A stretch of 64,000 bases of DNA from Echinarachnius parma (GCA_037951105.1 JBAMJV010001320.1:36001-100000); one strand, 5' to 3'. Positions 12,061 through 23,850 are shown, numbered from the stretch's first letter. Notes: generated by a model from the sequence alone, not told the origin. A program made the numbers and translations.

Positions 12061-12563
12061 GATCGCCCTGTATCTAGGTGCCCTATTCAGAGGCGCATTA
12101 TTACCCTTGGTCATAACGTACATTGCAAACCTACACGATCATCTTGTGCACCATCACAACTCTTAGGTGAGCATACTAGCCAAAGCTGCCCTATGATGTA
12201 GAGTGCTACATGCTAATTTAACACCCGACCAAATAAAAGCCGCTATTTGTAAATGATTAATGATAGCTTTCAGATGAAAAATAGCTATTTAAAATTGAGA
12301 AAGTTAAGTTTTGTTTTGTTTTTATCTTAGTCCTTTTTCAATACATACGTCAGCTCAATCCAAGTCTTTTCCCAAAGGATAGGATTGATTCTGTTTACAG
12401 AATCAATTATGAATGAGTTCACCATCACAATAAGCCTATTCAGCACGTATTCTTCTTTATTGAGTACCGAAGCTGTGACAGCATAACAATCTATTTTTGT
12501 ATTACTTAATTTAAACTTAATTTTCCGAAAGAGCATAAAACATAATGTCCCAAAGTATTGGGT

Positions 12564-12697
12564 GAGATATGCCCATCCGAATGGTTTCTCTCAATAGGGA
12601 ATCAGTGTTATTGTGCTCTGGTTCATAATGTTACGAACCAGAACAATAGAACACTGATTCCCTATTAAACAAAACTTAATTCGGATGGGCATACCTC
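12564..12697. repeat. Large hairpin, copy 1
   Basis: Arms starting GAGATATGCCCATCCGAAT and ending in its complement fold around GGTTCATAATGTTACGAACC. The same hairpin occurs at 58661-58797 in unrelated flanks. It lies about 0.8 kb before the acceptor of the Ig second-half exon. Confidence 0.85.
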
Positions 12698-12757
12698 AGC
12701 CATTGCTTACCATACTTAATTGAATTTCATTATCTGGATATTTATATAATATTGACT

Positions 12758-12882
12758 GGCCTTGAGGGGGATACGACATAATATTGCCTGAACTAGATTC
12801 ATATTGTCCGAGTCGAAGACGAGGGCAATATGGATTCTAGTGAAGGCAATATATGTCGTATCCCCCGAAAGAGCCAGTCTAT
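12758..12882. repeat. Hairpin element with GGGGGATACGAC arms
   Basis: The left arm CTGGCCTTGAGGGGGATACG and the right arm at about 12860-12882 are complementary, with ATATTGCC/GGCAATAT words inside. A wider inverted pair (CCCATATCAGACATC at 12897 and GATGTCTGATATGGG near 13250) suggests one foldback element of about 0.5 kb nested in this intron. Confidence 0.7.
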
Positions 12883-13471
12883 ATCATTATTATTACCCAT
12901 ATCAGACATCTTGAGCAGTAACGGAAATTAGTAAAATGTAAACTTTGTATTAAACTTACCAAAACCAAGTCTCTGCTTGATAAAATGTCACAAGTACGGC
13001 TGCGGCTTGTTTCGTGTCACCGTGTACACACCAATGGCAAATCACTATCGCGAGATTTTTCCCGCGGGCCAGTTCACTTTGTAAAATTTCGACTACGACT
13101 CGTGAAGTGCCCGGATGTCATATTCCCCTCTTTTTTAACACGTACATCCCATAGGATTTTGTGAAAGAGGGGAATATGGGAAATATTCCCCTATTTCACC
13201 TGCTGGCACTTGAAACGAAGGGAATATGATTTTGTAAAACCACAGCTCAGATGTCTGATATGGGTAATAATGTTTTTATGCTCTTTTAGAAAATGAAGTT
13301 CAATGACGTCACACACCCCCAATATTTTGTTTGTTGAGATAAAGACCAATTATTAAGGATACGCAGGCAAAAGGTCAATGTTACAAGCAGCTAAAAGGGT
13401 GGAATAATTCATAATACTCTTTAATAAATCATCTAAACGAAATATAGTTTTGTATTGTTGTGTCTCTGTAG

Positions 13472-13628
13472 AAGAAGCAACATCGAGGTCGGAGTTGGCT
13501 TGGTCAGGGTCAAATAACTCGTGAGTACATCCTCTTAAGCCCGATTTTACCAGAACACTCTGGGAACTACTCATGCAGCACATCCAACATTACCACGCCC
13601 TCGCATACAGTGGAAATTATCATCAAAG
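13472..13628 (+). CDS. Ig-like domain 1, second-half exon
   Basis: Acceptor TCTGTAG at 13471, donor GTAGTA at 13629, 157 bp, phase 0 in and phase 1 out, exactly complementary to the 10896-11080 exon. It encodes SWLGQGQITREYILL, then PILPEHSGNYSCSTSN and HTVEIIIK. The W and the Y-x-C in NYSC fit the C-strand Trp and F-strand Cys of an Ig domain. It is the paralogue of 43045-43210, with which it shares ILPEHSGNYSCST and HTVEIIIK. It is nine bases shorter than that copy, in the loop after the F strand and near the start. An in-frame scan shows no stop. Confidence 0.82.
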
Positions 13629-13823
13629 GTAGTATTATTCGTCTTTTCATAGTAGCAATAAAAGCAGTATCGGATCGCGATTCAAAGATACATATTTATT
13701 CATCCATTTTTATGTGGGGTTGAGCACATTTCGAATCATAATTCATATTCATAATTCAAAGTTTCAATAAAAGTATTTAAATTTGTATGTGAATAACATA
13801 TATTAGTGTCGTTTGCGAATAAA

Positions 13824-14044
13824 GCCCGGCGCAGATAGAGCCGACTCGACCCAATCCGACTGGTTTTCAGTCAGGCTAGAGTCAGTTTCGCTCAGTCGGA
13901 GCCGCTCCAACATGTTGAATCGGCCTTTAATGACCTCCAACTGGCACTTGACTGGAAAAAAAACAGAGTCCTGAGGCAGCGCATACTGAGTTAATCAGGC
14001 TGAAAACCAGTCGGTTCGGGTCGAGTCGGCTCTGTTTGCGGGGC
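13824..14044. mobile_element. MITE of about 221 bp, GCCCGGCGC family, copy 1
   Basis: TIRs of about 50 bp (left GCCCGGCGCAGATAGAGCCG, right its degenerate complement ending GGCTCTGTTTGCGGGGC). It is almost identical in layout to 54360-54580, which has clean TTAA flanks. Here the flanks are TAAA and ATAA. Confidence 0.82.
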
Positions 14045-14257
14045 ATAAAATGTATGTTAAAATTGGTGATTTATTTACAGCGTCATTAGAATAAATCAAA
14101 AAGAGCAAGGGACCTAAAATAGAGCCTTGTGCCACTCCACATTAAATGGTTGAAGTTAACGACGAATTAAATTGAAATCAACAAATTGTCGTCTATCATC
14201 TAAATAGTCTTTACCCCAAGAAAGAACAGTTTTTCTGATTCCATAAGCTTTTAATTT

Positions 14258-14580
14258 TTAAAGCAATATTTTAACATATCCGCTTAATTTATTACACTTT
14301 AATGACTGTGTATTTTCCAACATTTCATTAATAATTGTTGAGTTAAAAAATAAAGATGGTTCATTATTATATTGTATATATTCTGAATAGTGGTGTCTTG
14401 TATGTGGTATCTGAGAAGCTAATTCTGGACCAACATTTACAAAATAATTATTCAAAGCATTTGCCATTTGGCCAGGTTCTTTTATAGTTTGCCAATTTTC
14501 AGATTTTGCACATTTTGTTTAGGATCAAGAATTGAGTTTATACTTTGCCACAATAAATTACTCTTATTCCCATTAATATT
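14258..14580 (-). mobile_element. Possible LINE fragment (pre-RT region)
   Basis: The minus-strand frame from 14467 downward reads ANALNNYFVNVGPELASQIP and later SIINEML. The pattern A..FN.YF.NVGP.LA is characteristic of the segment just before the RT domain in many non-LTR retrotransposons. No RT core follows, so this is a short remnant. Confidence 0.55.
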
Positions 14581-14814
14581 ACTGATTTTCATTTGAGGGG
14601 TGTCGTAATGATTTCTTACATAAACAATTTCGAGTAGATATCGATTTCAATATGAATGAATGAATGAAAGAATCACTTTATTACCAATAATATATTCCAA
14701 GATAACAAGATAACAATCATAGATGTATATACTAATAAATAATAATAAAACTCAAGTGTCTAGAGATCAAAATGACGATTTTATATCATTTATTATCAAC
14801 TCTCCTTTTTTCCA

Positions 14815-15085
14815 TACGGAGCATAAAGTCTGCGTGATGTCACACCGACTCCGTTTATAAGTCGCGTGCTGCAGTTCATCAACTGCTCTACGATGGGTGA
14901 CATCGGGGACTATGTCGGCGCTATTTTCCCCGATATGGCACGTGTCAGGGTCTCACCTGTATACCGGACGGTCCATTACGTTTTTTTTCCAGAGAGGGCA
15001 CGAAACCCATGTGATGTCTCATCGACTCCGTCTTGAAATCACATGATGCCTTCTAATAAATGGTTCTGCGGTGCACGATATCCAC
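14815..15085 (+). pseudogene. Truncated CCP half-exons (beta, gamma) of unit C, left part
   Basis: About 14815-14940 is a beta copy (GAGCATAAAGTCTGCGTGAT) and 14991-15085 a gamma copy (AGAGAGGGCACGAAACCC) that breaks off within the segment equivalent to GSAVHDI. Its remainder reappears at about 17770-17830, so about 2.7 kb has been inserted into it. Confidence 0.68.
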
Positions 15086-15582
15086 TGTTGGAAGAAAAAC
15101 AAAAATCGTGATTTTTTCTGTTTTTCTTTTCAAAATGCATTGAATACGTTTGCGATTGAATTATCTGCTATCATGTATACTGTACAGTGCACAAGAACTA
15201 TTACAAGAATGGACAGTGATACAAAAAACAACACAATTTATGGATTCTGGGACAATTTATATATTATTATTATTTATTTTTGTTTGTGTGTGTGTTAGTG
15301 TTGTGTGATTTTTGTTATTTCTTACGAAAACGTTTGGGTAAAAAACATAAGTTCAATTTAACTTCAGTCTAAGCGCAGGGTGGGGGAAATCATGAATTAG
15401 CGATGTTTATGTTTGTTTTTTGTATTTTTTTTTTTTACTAAAGGCGATTTTCCTAAACCTAAAAGCGGTTTGTATGATTTGTTTCAGCCTCCAAACTAGC
15501 TCTTTTCTCTACCGTCTCGACCATGAAAGTAAAATGATATATTTTGCAATCGTACTTGCCAGAAACAATTGTACTTGCCCTT

Positions 15583-17409
15583 AGGGGAGGCGTCAAAATG
15601 TTCACTGCCGTCCTACCGCGGGATCCCGCTTGGGCCGGAGCCTGGCCGATCGGCGGGGCGCGGTATACCGCAGAACGCTTGAAACAGATTTGTTTCCCCC
15701 AGTCCCCTGCAGGAGGACGAGAATGTACATTCATAGTCTTACCACGGGGGAACGATATCGTTCCGCCGCGGGAGGCCGCATGATGATGACATCGACGGAC
15801 GCGTATGAAAAGAAATGTCAGGGTACGGTATAGGTAGTATTATATTGTATACGTTCAATAATGTTCATGCGTTAGACGTGACACTTTGTCTAGTTCATGC
15901 ATTGGCGCCTAGCAGCTGACGCAACTAACTCTGGCCAATTGTCAGCCTATTTTTTAAATAAGGTATGACTACGCTACCCAGATTTGTTTGTATTGAGTTT
16001 GTGTAAAAAAACAAAAAACTTTCATGCACAAAAGTTGACGCGACTGCAGTTTCGTACCCCCTTTCTTTGTTTGTCATCACTTTAAAAATCTACTAAATTT
16101 GTTCGTATTACTCAATGCATTTTTTCCTCATCACTGGATAGTCTGTTGTAATATTTGGTAACTGTTTATGACATTTTTTACCACTTTAATCGATGGTTTG
16201 GATGCGTCGTCGCGACCCATGACATTCGCAGTAAATAGCGGACTACGGTAACTTGAATTGCGAGTGGAGATTATAGCTAGAGTAACATGATTACAGTACT
16301 CCGGATCCTGCGATACGGTGCACATGCGAGACGTACCGGTTACATCCGTAGTTCGAGTGGATATACGGTGGCTCTAAAACTGAAACTGAAAAAAACCGAT
16401 CATACGGCCACCCACTTGATCGATTGATTACGTTTCACATTTATAGCAACCATACATCTGGACGTAGCCGGTACGGCGCGCGCGCGCGAATATTACCGCG
16501 ACGCAACCAAAACCACCAATTAAAGTAGTAGAACATGCCTCAAATTTTGATCAAAATATTATAACAGACCATCGAGGAAAAAGGAAAGAGTGTCGTGAGT
16601 AATACGAACCAATTTTAGTTGAGTTTGAAGTGATGCAAATGAAAACAAAACAGGGGTAGGCCTACGAAACTGCATTAGCGCAGCTCTCCCCGCCCTCCTT
16701 TTATTGTGAATTCCGGTCCAACTACGTGGCTTACGCTTAAATTGGTGTAACGTCTAGCCAAGATATGTCGGCTCAGATCAGTGCAAGGGGAATATTGTCG
16801 GATTGCGGATGGAGCTGGACACACGTTCTTTCGATCGCATGATGCGATGATGAGATAGATCGATCTGATCATGTCCCCGCACTCCCGCAGAGACTAGCGT
16901 ATAGCATGCAGGCATGCAGATCAGAGTACGAGTACGATTTGCTCGCTCAATTCAAGTAGATCATATCCTAGTCCTAGGCCGGGCTACTCTTTTTCATCAC
17001 ACCAAGGATAGAAGTAAGGTAAATGATGTACGGTACGTACACATACGTACGTACATAGGCTATACAACGGCAGTTAAGTTGGTGTCATGGCTAGGCCTAG
17101 CTATAGGCGGGGCATACATGCAGTGGGCGTGTGTGTATGTAAAGCATATGTACGTGTACGGTACGTGTTTTCTAGCGTAATGCGGCAATGCGCGCACAAG
17201 GATCGGGACGCCGCGGCGTCGCCCGCGCCCGCTTTGAGGTCCGCTGCGTCGGGACGAATTCCTCTCCACAGCGGTTGATAGCTGATCGGGAGGCTGCGGC
17301 GTACCGCTAGGAACGATCTAACCCGCAGATTCGAATACGAATACGCGCTCTAATCGTTCCAAGCGGGATCCCGTGGTAGGACGGTAGTGATAGTATTGAC
17401 GCCACCCTT
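15583..17409. mobile_element. GC-rich DNA transposon-like element with TIRs
   Basis: The left end GGGGAGGCGTCAAAATG, followed by ACTGCCGTCCTACCGCGGGA, is mirrored at 17355-17409 by TCCCGTGGTAGGACGGTAGT and GACGCCACCC. TTA lies just outside both ends, compatible with a 3-bp target duplication of the PIF/Harbinger type. The interior is CpG-rich and GC-rich compared with its AT-rich surroundings and has no transposase frame. It splits a decayed CCP half-exon. Confidence 0.65.
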
Positions 17410-17769
17410 TATTCTTGTAGATGAGATTTTAACAGGAATTACAGTTTTCCCTCATATTTGATCACTTTAGCTACCCTATCAGCATCCGGGCAACCAATTA
17501 TACCATTTATGTAGTTTTACTTGCTCAACATGAAATTGTATTTGCCCTGGGCAAGCGGGCAAGTGCAAGTGCCAATTATTGAGTCATATTTCAATGAATT
17601 GTAGTACATGTACTTTAAGCATAATTGGAGGTCAAATGTATAACAATGTATATAATTTGATATATTTGTTAACATAATACATACAAACAAAACAAAACAA
17701 AACAAAACACACAAGTCTATGGAGGTGATCAGCGATTGATTAGAAGGAAAATCGAGGCGATTTAAATCG

Positions 17770-17832
17770 CGTCAACCATGGCAACATCAGTGCCAATGAC
17801 GACGCCTCTTTGTTCGATAGCACGTATTTAAG
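17770..17832 (+). pseudogene. CCP gamma half-exon of unit C, right part
   Basis: Short continuation of the interrupted half-exon: a segment equivalent to NDYDGA.LFDST (GACGCCTCTTTGTTCGATAG) followed by the usual acceptor-side intron (agcccattacagt) leading into exon C. Confidence 0.6.
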
Positions 17833-17911
17833 AGTCTCACCATTAAACCCCCATTAAACCAGCCCATTACAGTACAAATACAAATCGCTCTTTGTTTGTT
17901 TTGTTTATCAG

Positions 17912-18139
17912 AAAGACCACGTCACCCATGTGATGTCCTGCTCACTACATTTGGAAATCACGTGATGCAGTTCATCAATGGTTCTGCGGTGCGCAACATC
18001 AATGACTATGACGGCGCCACTTTGCTCGATGGCACGTGGCTGGTGGCACGGTGCGAAGATCCAGCGAGGTACCGATTGGTCGGGGAATCTAGGAGGCTAT
18101 GCATAGACGGGGAGTGGTCTTCTCCAGAACCTACCTGCG
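17912..18139 (+). CDS. CCP exon C (subtype 1)
   Basis: Phase 1-1 exon of 228 bp, acceptor TTATCAG at 17911 and donor GTAATT at 18140. It starts ERPRHPCDVLLTTFG (subtype 1, with A and E) and keeps all four CCP cysteines, the NGS sequon, DGTWLVARCEDP, and GEWSSPEPTC. One variant is a LLDGTW in place of LPDGTW. It is followed by the palindrome at 18194-18292 and a decayed Ig first-half exon at 19858. In the predicted transcript it follows the Ig second half at 13472-13628 in phase 1. Confidence 0.87.
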
Positions 18140-18193
18140 GTAATTATTAGCGAAATGGTCATGCATTGACTATTAGGCATCAGGACGAAGATT

Positions 18194-18292
18194 GCTTGAC
18201 ATTTCAGTCATAGCATAACCATAACCAGTCACCAGTAATACTACGTCCTGGACGATCCAGAATGTAGTATTACTGATGCAATGGAATGTCAA
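18194..18292. repeat. Unit palindrome (unit C)
   Basis: Opens TTGACATTTCAGTCATAGC and closes ATGGAATGTCAA. The core ACCAGTAATACTACGTCC pairs with GTAGTATTACTGATG. It holds a duplicated ATAACC relative to the copy in unit E. Confidence 0.8.
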
Positions 18293-18791
18293 GAGTTCGT
18301 CTGGATGCCTTTGCAAATGGATTTGCATTTTTAATTGAAGAATAAAGGCTAGTCGAATTTCAGAGGTGCAACATGATTTAAACAGCATTATACAATGGGT
18401 TTCATAATCTCCGCAATCGGATTGGTCCAGTTACTAATGCACACAGTATAAATAGCCACACATACCGCCCACGTACACACTGGTTAGCGTGTTCTTAATT
18501 CGACTACTGAAATGGCGACTACTCTTCGCTCTTCGTTCTAAAAAAAATAATTATGATACAGACGTGGTGTGATCTCCATCCCTTTTTCATGGCTACCCCA
18601 TGTTTTTTTTTGTTTTTTGGTGAAACTTCATTCCTGATCGGCGTTCTACTTCTGGTTCAGCGTTCGTCTTTCTGTTAATCGACATCGTTTGTAAGTTAAA
18701 CTACACTGTATATTACATACGTACAAGAGTGAATTAGGACACTTTAACATGTAGTAATAACTGAATAATGTCTCAATTCTCTTCTAAGTTC

Positions 18792-19264
18792 TAGAAAAGT
18801 TATGGATCTACTTCTTACCGACCCACGAAATATGCCTATGGCTGTGCAGCATTTGTTTTATAACATGGGTGCGAAAATTGTGAAATAAAAATTTTTCCCG
18901 TGCCGCATTTGTTTAATAAAATAGCTACAAAAAAAATGTGAAAATCAAATTTGTTCCCAGTCATGCGTCGGTAAATTTACAGGCACGCGTCGGTAAGTTT
19001 AGCCATGCGTCGGTAAATTTCCAGGCATACGTCAGTAAATTTACAGGCATGCGTCGGTAAATTTAGCCAGAATTTAGCCATTACCGGGAAAAAGGTTTGA
19101 TTTTCACATTTTCTTGCGCCCATTTTACAAACAAATGCTGCACAGGCATATGTCGTGGATCGGTAAGAATTAGATGCACTCTTTTAACTTTGAAAATGGT
19201 CTAAAACCATTCCAAAGTTAAACTCGTGCATCCAATTCTTACCGATCCACTCATGCCTGTGCAT
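18792..19264. repeat. Foldback element with tandem GCGTCGGTAAATTTACAGGCA core
   Basis: About five copies of a unit of 20-23 bp (GCGTCGGTAAATTTACAGGC and variants) at 18965-19075 lie between inverted arms carrying ATGCCT.TG.CTGTGCAGCATTTG at 18830-18860 and its complement at 19130-19155. A further hairpin (GATCGGTAAGAATTAGATGC and complement) closes at about 19155-19264. Confidence 0.7.
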
Positions 19265-19857
19265 CATTTGTATACTGACAATGTCTGTCTTTTAGCCTGA
19301 AGTAAAGCTGAGCAAGAGCTCATATTTATGTAAATTTAGGCCACTCGTTTTAATTCAGTTGGTAGGATTTTCGAAGAGATTGTTTGCACTACGCCAAAAG
19401 CGCAATTTGTTAATAAGCGAGTAAACAGTAAAACTAGGCGCTTCATTAATTGTGTTCTATCAGCATGATCCGGAGAACATTTGTACCATCTCGTCTTGGA
19501 AAACATGAGGTCCCTAGACTTAACCCAGAGTATGCCCATCGTGTTTTTCCTTCATCAAGAAAACGTGCACTTCGTGTGCTGGATTGTTGCAGAATGTATC
19601 AGATGACCGGGGTAATAATACAATTGTAAAGCGCTTAGAGATAATTATCAATCGTGTTAGGTGCTTTATAAATTGAGGATATTATTATTATTATATAATG
19701 TCTTAAGTGAAAATAGAGCCCCCAACCTTGACGAATAGGACCTTAGTTGACTACTGACTAGTTATGATTAATACAATGTAGTCATGTATTTAGGTCTACA
19801 GATCTACGTCAGCACTATTTCATCTTTACCACTCATATTATAATTATTATCCTTTAG

Positions 19858-20020
19858 ACCATGTATCCACTACCGTTACTTCAACTGGCGTACCACACGT
19901 GAAAGCTAGCACAATATTCATCTACCCCCTGCCCTCTGAATCATCGGATCGATATCGAAAATATTATTATTATTATTGGGAGGATCAGCGAAACTCACGG
20001 TGCTATATACAGTGTACCGT
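19858..20020 (+). pseudogene. Decayed Ig first-half exon (unit C)
   Basis: Aligns to the intact Ig first-half exons (STTVTSTGVPHVKAS, then FIYPLPSE) with its acceptor TTTAG present. It lacks the six bases encoding NG before T, and the segment with the B-strand Cys has been replaced by an ATT microsatellite. The frame then shifts before the GGSAKLTV segment and no donor is kept. No second-half exon follows. Confidence 0.75.
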
Positions 20021-20389
20021 TTGTCCCAAACAAAATTACAATCGGAATCTCTGCAACGATAACTTTCCCTCCAGGTTGTCTAATATTGTGTTCACGCCTT
20101 ACAAATACAAAGTTGTTCATTATGTTCTCGCACAAAAATATCTTTTGAGAAGGTGAATGCTTGTTTCCTTGCATTTTCAACTAAATTAAATCATTAACTC
20201 ATGGAAGACTTGATTTAAGCTCTCTTCTTTCATGGCTTACTCTTATCTTTTTTTTCTGAGAGATTAATACATATTTCAACAACAAAACCTCACACGAGTA
20301 CACACCATTGATATAAAGGTATGCACAGGATTTGAATTAATTTGTTAGTTGCCCTGACAATTGTGAGCAGAATATTCTCCCATTTTGTT

Positions 20390-20705
20390 TTCCATACGGA
20401 TCATAAAGCCAGGGATGTCCAACCGACTCCGTTTGAAGGTCGCATGATAGAGCTCATCAACGGCTCTACGCGGTGGGTGATATCGAAGAATATTTCGGCC
20501 CCACTTTTCCCGATATGACACATGCCAAGGTCTCATCATTTTACCATTCTATTACACTGACCACAACAATATATTTGTATTTCTCTTCCAAGAGAAAGCA
20601 CGGAACCCATCCGATGTCTCATTAACTACATTAGGAAGTCACGAGCTGTCAGCTCTTCAACGGATCTGCATTTACTATGACAGCGCCTCTTTGCCCGATT
20701 ACACG
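20390..20705 (+). pseudogene. Truncated CCP half-exons (beta, gamma) upstream of CCP exon D
   Basis: Beta at about 20390-20515 (GGATCATAAAGCCAGGGATG) and gamma at about 20594-20705 (AGAAAGCACGGAACCCATCC). Both lack the second CCP half. The same pair, with few differences, lies upstream of exon F at 28870-29175. Confidence 0.72.
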
Positions 20706-20787
20706 TGTAAAGTCGTGTAAGGGTCCCGCCTATAAACCGGCCCATTGCAATGATCATACAAATCTGTAATTGTTTGTATGTTTTCAG

Positions 20788-21012
20788 ATGCACGGATCCC
20801 TTGCGATGTCCAAGTGACTCCTCCTGGAAGTCACGTGCTGCATTTCATCAATGGTTCTGCGGTGCGCGACGTCAATGATTACGAAGGCGCCATTTTGCCC
20901 GATGGCACGTGGCTGGTGGCACGGTGCGATGATCCGGGGAGGTACCGACTGGTCGGGGAGTCTAGGAGGCTATGCACAGAGGGGGAGTGGTCTTCTCCAG
21001 AACCTACCTGTG
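20788..21012 (+). CDS. CCP exon D (subtype 2)
   Basis: Phase 1-1 exon of 225 bp, acceptor TTTTCAG at 20787 and donor GTAATT at 21013. It starts DARIPCDVQVTPPGS (subtype 2), with four CCP cysteines, NGS sequon, DGTWLVARCDDP and GEWSSPEPTC. It differs from exon F at only a few codons, for example NDYEGAIL against SDYEESIL and SS against SA near the end. The near-identity with F is explained by the segmental duplication, in which flanking introns are also shared. Confidence 0.88.
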
Positions 21013-21138
21013 GTAATTATTAGAGAATGTTCATGCATTTGATTTGCTGCATTGTATCGTAAGTATTTGGGTCTGGAGTAACTTATGATAAAAGCCCGAA
21101 TTCTCATCAGTAGCACAACTAATTAGTCCGGGCTAAAA

Positions 21139-22130
21139 TATACTCCGCACAATAAGAAACAGGACACTCATTTAAGACAATATATCTCATATTTTTTAAC
21201 GATAAAATATATGTTATTGTATATCAAATTAAAGATAAAACTACCCTCTTCGATATTAGCATAGAATCCAGGAGAAATCATTCATGCATGACTTGTCACG
21301 GTCAATTAACCACCGCAAGGTCTGTTTTCAAAAATAGCAAAAATTGAACATCCATTCAACCATTTAAATGTTGACAAGCATGATATAAACGCTATATTCA
21401 TGACATGGCATAATTATTTAATTACAAATGTGATCATTTTTAGTTTCATCTCAATAGAAAAAGTGTAAATGAAGACAAATTGTGAACGTTGTAGGTTTTA
21501 TTTTTATCCAAATGTAACACAGTGGGGAATTCCATGGCTACGGTTTATTCGTCGAAACTACAGTTTATTGTGCCCTTATTTCAGCATGAATCTTGGTATA
21601 AATTATTCTCAAGAATTCTACCGTAGTCCAAAGATCTTCAAAATCTGATGTCACCCTTGGTCAGCCATTTGGGCAGTCTCTAACATATCACTTCTCTCGG
21701 TAAATATGGTTGAAATTACAAGGGACACATGAAACAAACAAGCTTTGTGCCTCAAAAACAGACCAATGTGTTGATGTTCTCATAACTTGGCCCTGTTTTA
21801 TTGGAAAATGTGTATTTTTGGAGTTTGTTCATGACAATAAGGTTGAATGGTGTCATAAAAGACTTGCCCCGCACATCTTGTTTCAAGCAAGACGCTTACT
21901 CATTGAAGTCGAATGGTGCGGTCATCCATTGTTTTTGCTATTTTTGACCTTGCTATTGTTAATTGATCATGGCATTTCCTGCACGAACGATTACATTTTT
22001 AATTTATATTCTGCCTGTAGATGACTAAATTTCCTTTAATTTGATATATGATAATGTACACTCTGTCGTACATAAATATTAAATAATTCAACTTAAACAA
22101 ATGTCCTGTTTCTTTTTTTTGCGGAATATA
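21139..22130. mobile_element. TIR element, TACTCCGC family (copy in unit D)
   Basis: Begins TATACTCCGCACAATAAG with AAACAGGACAC and ends GTCCTGTTTC...GCGGAATATA. TA repeats at the ends suggest a Tc1/mariner-type TA target. The interior forms long imperfect arms (CATGCATGACTTGTCACGGT near 21284 and its complement near 21965) and has no transposase. The orthologous copy at 29618-30615 predates the segmental duplication. Confidence 0.8.
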
Positions 22131-22149
22131 CATACATTATACAAGTAAC

Positions 22150-22534
22150 CGGGGGACTTAGTAACATTGTCCAAATCCTCAAAATAAAATTTTAATTCTA
22201 GCGGTTCCCTTATACCTTGTTGTATTCGTATTAACAATAAAATCATGGGACAGGTTTCGGTTTTTCAAATTTCCCTTTCGTTACAAAGATATGTATGATT
22301 GAAGTATTCAGATAAGAAAAACTCCGGGCGAGATTTTATTCCGTGTACAAAGTGAGTGCAGTGAGTTACTGAATATCACTTTGCATTTTCGCTCATTACT
22401 TGGCCATACAATGCCCATTTGACTTGAAATTCTCACACAATACCCTGTGGACATATGAGATAACAACAATATACATTGCATCAACCATTCATCACTTTTT
22501 GCACATGTCAACAAAGTTACTAGATCCCTTTAAG
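22150..22534 (+). mobile_element. MITE, family R, present in copy 1 only
   Basis: Begins GGGACTTAGTAACATTGTCC and ends AAAGTTACTAGATCCCTTTAA. The duplicate locus at about 30632-30645 reads straight through (GTAACCGGTTAAGCCG), an empty site with TTAA. Non-coding; other family members lie near 5475 and 45508. Confidence 0.85.
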
Positions 22535-22617
22535 CCGTTCCAAAACATTGACATTTCTATTAATGGTTCGTATGTGCCACCGGATATATTCTTATTGTTC
22601 CTGTCCGTTATCTAATC

Positions 22618-23354
22618 GGTTACAGTCCGTTATTCCGAAGGTTCGTTATTCCGAAGGTTCGTTATTCCGAAGGTTCGTTATTCCGAAGGTTCGTTATTCC
22701 GAAGGTTCGTTATTCCGAAGGTTCATTATTCCGAAGGTTCGTTATTCCGAAGGTTCGTTGATCCGAAAATAAAATCGGGTTCGTTATTCCGAAGGTTCGT
22801 TATTTCTAAGGTTCGTTATTCCGAAGGTTCGTTGATCCGAAAATAAAATCGGGTTCGTTATTCCGAAAATTAAATCGGGCTTGTTATAATACTATAGTTT
22901 GTGTTTTGTTTATTTAATTTACAGCCTGCATTAAGCATACCCCTCCCCCTTTCCCTCCCTTGGCCAGACCAATCAAACATTTAAGTTCATTTATCTCTTT
23001 ATATGAAATTATAGCATTATAACAAACCTAAATTCATTTTCGGATTAACGAACCCGATTTCATTTTAGGAATAGCGAACCTTCGGAATAACGAACCCTCG
23101 GAATAACGGACCTTCGGAATAACGAACCTTCGGAATAACGAACCCGATTTCATTTTAGGAATAGCGAACCTTCGGAATAACGAACCTTCGGAATAACGAA
23201 CCTTCGGAATAATGCAACAAATGTTCGGATTAACGAACCCTATTTCATTTTCGGATTAACGAACACTCAGGTATAGGAAATTTGCGTGTTCGGAATAACG
23301 AACCTTCGGAATAACGAACCTTCGGAATAACGAACCTTCGGAATAACGAACCGC
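22618..23354. repeat. Inverted minisatellite: GTTCGTTATTCCGAAG arms
   Basis: About ten direct copies of a 16-bp unit (GTTCGTTATTCCGAAG) occupy 22625-22880, and a similar number of complementary copies occupy 23035-23354. A non-repetitive AT-rich centre separates them. Variants carry GATCCGAAAATAAAATCGGG. The duplicate locus near 30718 lacks the whole block. Confidence 0.9.
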
Positions 23355-23411
23355 ACCCATCCAATCAATCCCTATCTGACTATAGTTATGCTTAGGCGTC
23401 ATGTTTATGGT

Positions 23412-23515
23412 CGCCTGACATTCCAGTAAATACAACCGGTCACCAGTAATATTACCCTTGGATTATCCAGGACCTAGTGTTTTTGGTGATCGGTTATACT
23501 GGGTGGTATCATTCA
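23412..23515. repeat. Unit palindrome (unit D)
   Basis: Diverged copy opening TGACATTCCAGTAAATAC with ACCGGTCACCAGTAATATTA and GGTGATCGGTTATACTGG as the pairing arm. It matches the copy at 30773-30876 almost exactly. Confidence 0.75.
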
Positions 23516-23850
23516 AGAGACATTTTGTCCATAAGCCTTTGCAGAATGATTTCCACTGATAATGAATATAACGGCTAGTAAAATTTAACCAGTGCGACAT
23601 GCCTGAGATGACCAGTTACTGATTATTTCTTACATTTTAGCCGGGACTAAAGTTCTGCCAATTATGAGAATTTGGGCAAAAAGTTATAGTTAACACACTG
23701 TTAAATGTAGGTTTAAAATTCTAACCATAATTGTGCAAAATGCTGCTACAAGAGTAGCTTATTTAACCACATTAAGGCCGGGGTCATTGTGCCTATTATG
23801 CTCCGCGATGTTTTCGAATGCCCATTCATATTATATTTATTATCCTTTAG

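Larger units (their letters stand above)
14045..17911 (+). other. Intron between Ig domain 1 and CCP exon C
   Basis: Contains decayed CCP half-exons at 14815-15085 and 17770-17830, a GC-rich TIR element at 15583-17409, and AT-rich sequence. The 14250-14470 stretch has a weak minus-strand frame with LINE-like words (MANALNNYFVNVGPELAS...) resembling the linker before the reverse transcriptase of jockey/CR1-like elements. No intact gene is seen. Confidence 0.45.
20378..23816. repeat. Segmental duplication, copy 1 (contains CCP exon D)
   Basis: Near-identical to 28857-31182. It includes beta and gamma half-exons, CCP exon D, a TACTCCGC element, the unit palindrome and the sequence up to GATGTTTTCGAATGC. 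This copy is about 1.1 kb longer because of two insertions absent from the other copy (22150-22534 and about 22618-23354). Confidence 0.85.

Noticed and set aside
21710..22024. Frame of 104 codons inside the TACTCCGC element (also at 30189)
   Set aside because: Lies in an inverted arm; lacks any transposase D-D-D/E pattern; the other copy is shorter because of a frame change.
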